From CAYMAX01 sp964388595 (GTDB lineage: Bacteria > Bacteroidota > Bacteroidia > Bacteroidales > UBA932), in NCBI GenBank assembly GCA_964388595.1, contig CAYMAX010000028.1, positions 1-18,104 on the forward strand: a stretch of DNA of 18,104 nucleotides, in the 5' to 3' direction. The translations under genes and the position numbers were made by a program. Shown here piece by piece: positions 14,424-18,104 of the stretch. Below the pieces are notes generated by a model. It did no database searches. It was not told the DNA's origin and was given only the letters and a program-made list of their open reading frames with translations. The stretch's first letter is position 1. Each line of letters starts with the position of its first letter.

Positions 14424-17129
14424 TTAATAATGAACCGGAGAAGGAAATATAGCCCAAAAAGTAGAGCCTTCGCCCTCTATTGATTCAAACCCTATGGAGC
14501 CCCCTGCTTTATCCATTATTGACTTGCAGATGGGCAGACCGAGTCCGGTCCCTTCTATAGAATTATTGAATCTTTCAAAACGCTTAAAAACTTTATCTTT
14601 TTTATCTTCAGGGATGCCTATGCCTGTATCCTGGACATATATTTTGAAACCTTTGTCGGAGGTCTCATACCCCATCGTAATACTCCCTTTGGGGGTAAAC
14701 TTGATGGCATTGGTCATAAAATTGGTAATAACCTGAGTGACTCGATTCTTGTCGGCATTAACATAGCAGGCAGGATATGGATTAACGCATTTCAATTTAA
14801 TACCCTCTTTTATTCGGGGAACGAATGTGGTGTGAAGCACTGCAAAAAGTTTGGCAATATCAAAATCAACATTTGTCAACTCTATGAAGCCTGCTTCTAT
14901 CTTGGAAATATCGAGAACATCATCAATTATTTTAAGAAGAGAATCACTCGAATGGGAAATAATGTCACAAAATTCTTCTTTTTCTTCTTCTGACTGAGCA
15001 TTCTTCAGAAGTGTAGAAAATCCCACTATGGCATTGAGAGGAGTACGAATCTCATGAGACATATTGGCAAGAAAAGTAGACTTCATCTTATCGGCTTGGA
15101 CAGCTTCAAATTTGGCATCTTCCAACTGATGGAGGAAGATTGTCTTGTCTGTAATGTCATCTACACGAAGTATCACACCATCTATCTCTTGAGATGAGTT
15201 GATAATCGGAATAGACACCACCTCCAACACTTTACCATCATCACACGTTATGTCCAACGAATTCATCTCTTTAGTGTCCAATGTCTCTACAACTAATGTA
15301 CATGGAGTTTTTATGGCACCTGTTTTCGTTTTTTGACAACACTTTTTGTCCTTGGAAGTGCAAAAACTCAACGAGGGGTGAGAAGTGAAGGAAGAGATGT
15401 TTTCCCATTTGACTTCTAAGTCCTTGGTAATGTATGCTATACCAGAATGAATATTGTCAAGAATCAACTTGATGTTCTCATTGGCCTGCATCAACTCGAC
15501 TTGCAGCTTGACCATCTCAGACACATCCCATCTTACTCCCAGGATAAGCTTCCTGTTATTGATAAAAATAACACTCTTCTGCACCAAATCATGGAGTATT
15601 TTACCCGATTTGAGAGTGACATCTTCCCTTTGAGAATATGTCTCTCCGCTATTATATACGTGCTCATCTACCTTGTACACTTCCTGTGAAGCCTCTTGTG
15701 GGAAGAAAGAATCAATACCCTGCATAATAAAATCTCCGAAAGTTTTTATGGATGCAGTATTCCAAAAAATAAAGCTGTCGCCTTTTGAGAAATCTTTGAC
15801 AAAAATGGGAGATTGTATGGCATTCAGAACAGAATACATCATCTGTTCATTTTTCTGAAGAGTCAACTCGGCAAGCCTCTTGGCAGTGACGTCTTGAATA
15901 TATCCGGAAACTATATTTGAGTCAGTGTTACCAGGGTCAGAAAAAAGAAATACTGAAAAGTATCTGTCAAATGAGTTTGGTTTTTTAAATCTGATCTCTT
16001 CGTGAGCATTATTCATCCTATGTTCTCTGAAGTCTTCAAACATCTTGGTGCATCTTTTGGAATCTTCAGGGTCTACATATAACATAACTGCCGAAAGAGG
16101 AGTCCCGTTCTCATTGACATTAATGGAAATATAACTCAGGTCGACATCAGAAATAGAAGAAGATACTATATCGGTCTCCATATTCCAGGTAAGAGGAACA
16201 ATGTTGCCCGCCTTAAATGCCATTGACAACTGCATATTCTGTTCTTTCAGCTTATCCTGAGAAAGTTTATAGCTTTTGACTGCAATTTCTACCCTCTTGC
16301 GAAGAATTAAGATAAACAAGAAAAGAATGATAACTAACGCAAAGATAGCTATTCCGCCATATAGCAGCCACTCTAAAGAATATGATGGATACATACCAAA
16401 CCACTTGTCATATATCTGGTCATAAACACCATTAAACTTTATATTGGAAATACCTCTATTGATGGTCGTAATCAAACTGTCATCGTCAGTATTGAAAACC
16501 AATGAATATCCGAGATAAGGAATGTCTGTAAGATGTATCTTAAGATGCCTCAACTTCAATTCCTTAACAATATGCTTTATCACGGCATCCGAACCAAGCG
16601 CAGCATCACATAATCCATCGTCAACCATTCTCACGGCTTCGTCCATATCATTGACGATAACTATATATTTCGTGATATAATTGTTCCTTAAATATTTCTC
16701 AGAGACAGAATTGGACTGCACGGCCACCACTTTGTCTCTCAAATCATTTATGGAATGAAATTCATTAACACTCCTGCTTGCAATGCTGAAAGATATCGTA
16801 TAGAAAGGTATAGAAAAACGATATGATGCGGGGTCTGGAAAGGATGGAACGCTTGCAGTAATCAAATAATTATCTCCTTTTTCAAATCCGGTAATAACAT
16901 CACTCCAGTCCTCAAGTTTTAAATCGCATTGGGACCCTACTTCATCCATAACGGCTTGAATGATATCGACATTGAATCCTTCGGGCTTGCCGTATTCATT
17001 GATGTATTCAAAAGGAGGATAGAGATTGTCACCTCTTACGACAATGCTGTCGCGGACAGAAAACGCCACAATATGGGAACCTGAAAAGAAGACAGCAATG
17101 CAGAATAATAAAAATTTTTTCACAGTCAT
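14424..17129 (-). CDS. sensor histidine kinase with periplasmic SBP_bac_3 and three PAS domains
   Basis: A 901-residue membrane sensor kinase. After a signal peptide (about 4-23) comes one periplasmic solute-binding domain of the SBP_bac_3 type (about 28-246; YPPFEYINEYGKPEGFNVDI at 37-56), then a membrane helix (about 255-276). Cytoplasmic PAS domains follow at about 300-420, 430-540 and 550-665, the first ending GYIQDVTAKR. Next are HisKA with phosphoacceptor H692 in NMSHEIRTPLN, and HATPase_c with N-box N803/N807, DTGIGIP (834-840) and GTGLGLPI (860-867). It ends there, with no receiver domain, and no response regulator is in the window. The third PAS holds a cysteine group (C590, C597, C598, C610). 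The start at 17127-17129 directly precedes the signal peptide. A weak -7-like TACATTCG lies at 17135-17142. Confidence 0.93.
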   Translation of the reverse strand: MTVKKFLLFCIAVFFSGSHIVAFSVRDSIVVRGDNLYPPFEYINEYGKPEGFNVDIIQAVMDEVGSQCDLKLEDWSDVITGFEKGDNYLITASVPSFPDPASYRFSIPFYTISFSIASRSVNEFHSINDLRDKVVAVQSNSVSEKYLRNNYITKYIVIVNDMDEAVRMVDDGLCDAALGSDAVIKHIVKELKLRHLKIHLTDIPYLGYSLVFNTDDDSLITTINRGISNIKFNGVYDQIYDKWFGMYPSYSLEWLLYGGIAIFALVIILFLFILILRKRVEIAVKSYKLSQDKLKEQNMQLSMAFKAGNIVPLTWNMETDIVSSSISDVDLSYISINVNENGTPLSAVMLYVDPEDSKRCTKMFEDFREHRMNNAHEEIRFKKPNSFDRYFSVFLFSDPGNTDSNIVSGYIQDVTAKRLAELTLQKNEQMMYSVLNAIQSPIFVKDFSKGDSFIFWNTASIKTFGDFIMQGIDSFFPQEASQEVYKVDEHVYNSGETYSQREDVTLKSGKILHDLVQKSVIFINNRKLILGVRWDVSEMVKLQVELMQANENIKLILDNIHSGIAYITKDLEVKWENISSFTSHPSLSFCTSKDKKCCQKTKTGAIKTPCTLVVETLDTKEMNSLDITCDDGKVLEVVSIPIINSSQEIDGVILRVDDITDKTIFLHQLEDAKFEAVQADKMKSTFLANMSHEIRTPLNAIVGFSTLLKNAQSEEEKEEFCDIISHSSDSLLKIIDDVLDISKIEAGFIELTNVDFDIAKLFAVLHTTFVPRIKEGIKLKCVNPYPACYVNADKNRVTQVITNFMTNAIKFTPKGSITMGYETSDKGFKIYVQDTGIGIPEDKKDKVFKRFERFNNSIEGTGLGLPICKSIMDKAGGSIGFESIEGEGSTFWAIFPSPVHY

Positions 17130-17140
17130 AACTGCGAATG

Positions 17141-17177
17141 TAATAAAAAAAAGTTAAAAGTATTACTTCTAACTTTT
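17141..17177 (-). terminator. AT-rich Rho-independent terminator after tRNA-Lys
   Basis: A near-perfect inverted repeat, with outer arms AAAAGTTA (17149-17156) and TAACTTTT (17170-17177) and inner arms AAGT/ACTT, forms a long AT-rich stem. On the minus strand it is followed by a run of T (17143-17148). It lies 12 bases after the tRNA 3' end and 19 bases before the kinase start, so it should separate the two transcripts. Confidence 0.75.
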
Positions 17178-17189
17178 CTTATTAAGAAG

Positions 17190-17262
17190 TGATCCGTTTG
17201 GGGCTCGAACCCAAGACCCCAACATTAAAAGTGTTGTGCTCTACCAACTGAGCTAACGAATC
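17190..17262 (-). tRNA. tRNA-Lys (anticodon UUU)
   Basis: Read on the minus strand, the 73 bases fold as a standard cloverleaf. The acceptor arms GATTCGT and ACGGATC pair over seven positions with one T-G; the D-arm region reads AGCTCAGTTGGTAGAGC; the anticodon loop CTTTTAA gives anticodon TTT; the T-arm contains GGTTCGAGCCCC; and the discriminator base is A. CCA is not encoded. It has its own strong promoter upstream and an AT-rich terminator downstream. Confidence 0.97.
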
Positions 17263-17290
17263 AATGAAAACTCTCTTTCGAAATGGGCTG

Positions 17291-17322
17291 CAAAAGTATG
17301 CAAAAAGAAATTAATATACAAA
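17291..17322 (-). promoter_or_regulatory. tRNA-Lys promoter with both -33 and -7 elements
   Basis: On the minus strand TTTG (17319-17322), a 20-base spacer and TACTTTTG (17291-17298) match the full Bacteroidota consensus TTTG-N19-21-TAnnTTTG. The -7 element ends 28 bases before the tRNA 5' end. The -33 element is 2 bases past the clpC stop. This is the best promoter in the window and the only one with a good -33 box. Confidence 0.8.
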
Positions 17323-17324
17323 AA

Positions 17325-18104
17325 TTATTTGGCAAAAGTGTCGTCGCCACGAGAATTGAGTTTTAAGTGAATCGTGCCTCCCGCAGGGCTTCCGGAGATG
17401 ATGGCTTCAGCCACCGGGTCTTCGACATATCTTTGAATGGCTCTCTTGAGCGGGCGTGCTCCAAATCGTGGGTCATAACCTACATCCGCTACGAATTTAA
17501 TCACATCTCTGTCGATGGAGAGTTTGTGACCAGATTCCTCAATCCTCATAAGAAGGTCCTTGAGCTCAATATCTATTATCTTCTCTATATCTGTCCGAGA
17601 AAGAGAATTGAAATAGATTTGTTCATCGAGACGATTGATGAACTCGGGATTGAACTTTTTATTGATAGCTTTATCTATCAAGGTTTTATTGGCATTGGAA
17701 GAATCACTGCGAGAAGGGGTGGCAAATCCTATCCCTTTTCCAAAATCTTTAATCTCTCTGCTTCCTATGTTGGAAGTCATAATAAGAACCGTGTTCCTGA
17801 AATCAATATATCTACCATTGCTATCTGTCAAACGTCCTTCATCAAGCACTTGCAGCAAGAGATTAAAAATATCCTGATGTGCTTTCTCAATTTCATCAAG
17901 AAGTACCACTGAATATGGTTTACGTCTTACCCTCTCACTAAGCTGTCCACCATCTTCATATCCCACATATCCCGGAGGAGCACCGATGAGTCGGCTCACG
18001 GCAAATTTCTCCATATATTCGCTCATATCTATGCGGATGAGGCTCTCAGGAGAATCGAATAAATATTCGGCAAGGACTTTGGCAAGATGGGTTTTTCCTA
18101 CTCC
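17325..18104 (-). CDS. clpC: ClpC-type ATP-dependent Clp protease ATPase subunit, C-terminal part
   Basis: The C-terminal 259 residues of a Hsp100/Clp AAA+ unfoldase; the start lies beyond the right edge. The fragment is most of the second ATPase domain plus the C-terminal small domain. It opens in the D2 Walker A loop (GVGKT at the very edge) and continues with the pore loop GYVGYEDGGQL, Walker B VVLLDEIEKAH, sensor 1 LIMTSN, arginine-finger region FINRLDE and sensor 2 GARPLKRAIQR. Between sensor 1 and the arginine finger lies GKGIGFA, with the tripeptide IGF at 17724-17732. This is the ClpP-docking loop position, which ClpB disaggregases lack, so the protein should feed substrates to ClpP. 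GGQLSERVRRKPYS also matches ClpC rather than ClpB. The stop is followed by the tRNA-Lys promoter without a visible hairpin. Confidence 0.93.
   Translation of the reverse strand, partial: GVGKTHLAKVLAEYLFDSPESLIRIDMSEYMEKFAVSRLIGAPPGYVGYEDGGQLSERVRRKPYSVVLLDEIEKAHQDIFNLLLQVLDEGRLTDSNGRYIDFRNTVLIMTSNIGSREIKDFGKGIGFATPSRSDSSNANKTLIDKAINKKFNPEFINRLDEQIYFNSLSRTDIEKIIDIELKDLLMRIEESGHKLSIDRDVIKFVADVGYDPRFGARPLKRAIQRYVEDPVAEAIISGSPAGGTIHLKLNSRGDDTFAK

Noticed and set aside
17367..17912. 181-residue open frame on the plus strand, antisense to clpC
   Set aside because: It is fully covered by conserved ClpC D2 sequence on the other strand and shows no domain of its own.
17325..18104. ClpB disaggregase as the identity of the right-edge gene
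   Set aside because: The IGF tripeptide at the ClpP-docking loop and the GGQLSERVRRKPYS segment point to ClpC.

Overview
The window looks like chromosomal DNA from a member of the Bacteroidota, most likely the order Bacteroidales. The reasons are the many TAnnTTTG-type -7 promoter elements, starts with no clear Shine-Dalgarno sequence, an S46-family dipeptidyl peptidase of the DPP11 type, and a ClpC-tRNA-sensor kinase layout with AT-rich spacers. I see no insertion sequence, phage gene, CRISPR array or rRNA. No gap between genes exceeds 300 bases.

Layout. (1) 1-2541, minus strand: an acyl-phosphate kinase operon, ackA - ptb - buk (buk runs off the left edge), for acetate and butyrate formation with ATP gain. 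(2) 2610-4068, plus: a ComEC/Rec2-type competence channel without a C-terminal lactamase domain. (3) 4083-4994, minus: an EamA/DMT-type transporter with a probably leaderless mRNA. (4) 5050-6486, plus: a PurF-like protein that keeps the PRPP loop and four candidate Fe-S cysteines but has lost the catalytic N-terminal cysteine. (5) 6551-6835, plus: a single-RRM RNA-binding protein with a clear terminator. (6) 6884-10897, minus: wbpA-wbpB-wbpD-wbpE, with exactly 12 bases between each pair, which together can make UDP-2,3-diacetamido-2,3-dideoxyglucuronic acid from UDP-GlcNAc. Immediately upstream, and probably in the same transcript, is a periplasmic Asp/Glu-specific dipeptidyl peptidase, DPP11 (10922-13054). 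(7) 13141-14403, plus: an AI-2E/PerM family membrane protein followed by a 34-residue membrane peptide. (8) 14424-17129, minus: a 901-residue sensor histidine kinase with a periplasmic SBP_bac_3 domain and three PAS domains, with no response regulator nearby. (9) 17190-17262, minus: tRNA-Lys(UUU) with its own promoter and terminator. (10) 17325-18104, minus: the C-terminal part of ClpC.

How the genes may work together (inference). DPP11 releases acidic dipeptides and the ackA-ptb-buk operon ends fermentation in acetate and butyrate, which fits a peptide- and amino-acid-fermenting Bacteroidales such as Porphyromonas relatives. The Wbp sugar is used in surface polysaccharide and, in Porphyromonas gingivalis, in the sugar that links type IX secretion cargo to A-LPS, so the DPP11-wbp segment may join surface glycan synthesis and peptide harvest. 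All three divergent gene junctions carry back-to-back TAnnTTTG elements close enough that the two promoters should compete. The least explained items are the glutaminase-dead PurF-like protein, the DPP11-wbpABDE linkage and the 34-residue membrane peptide.
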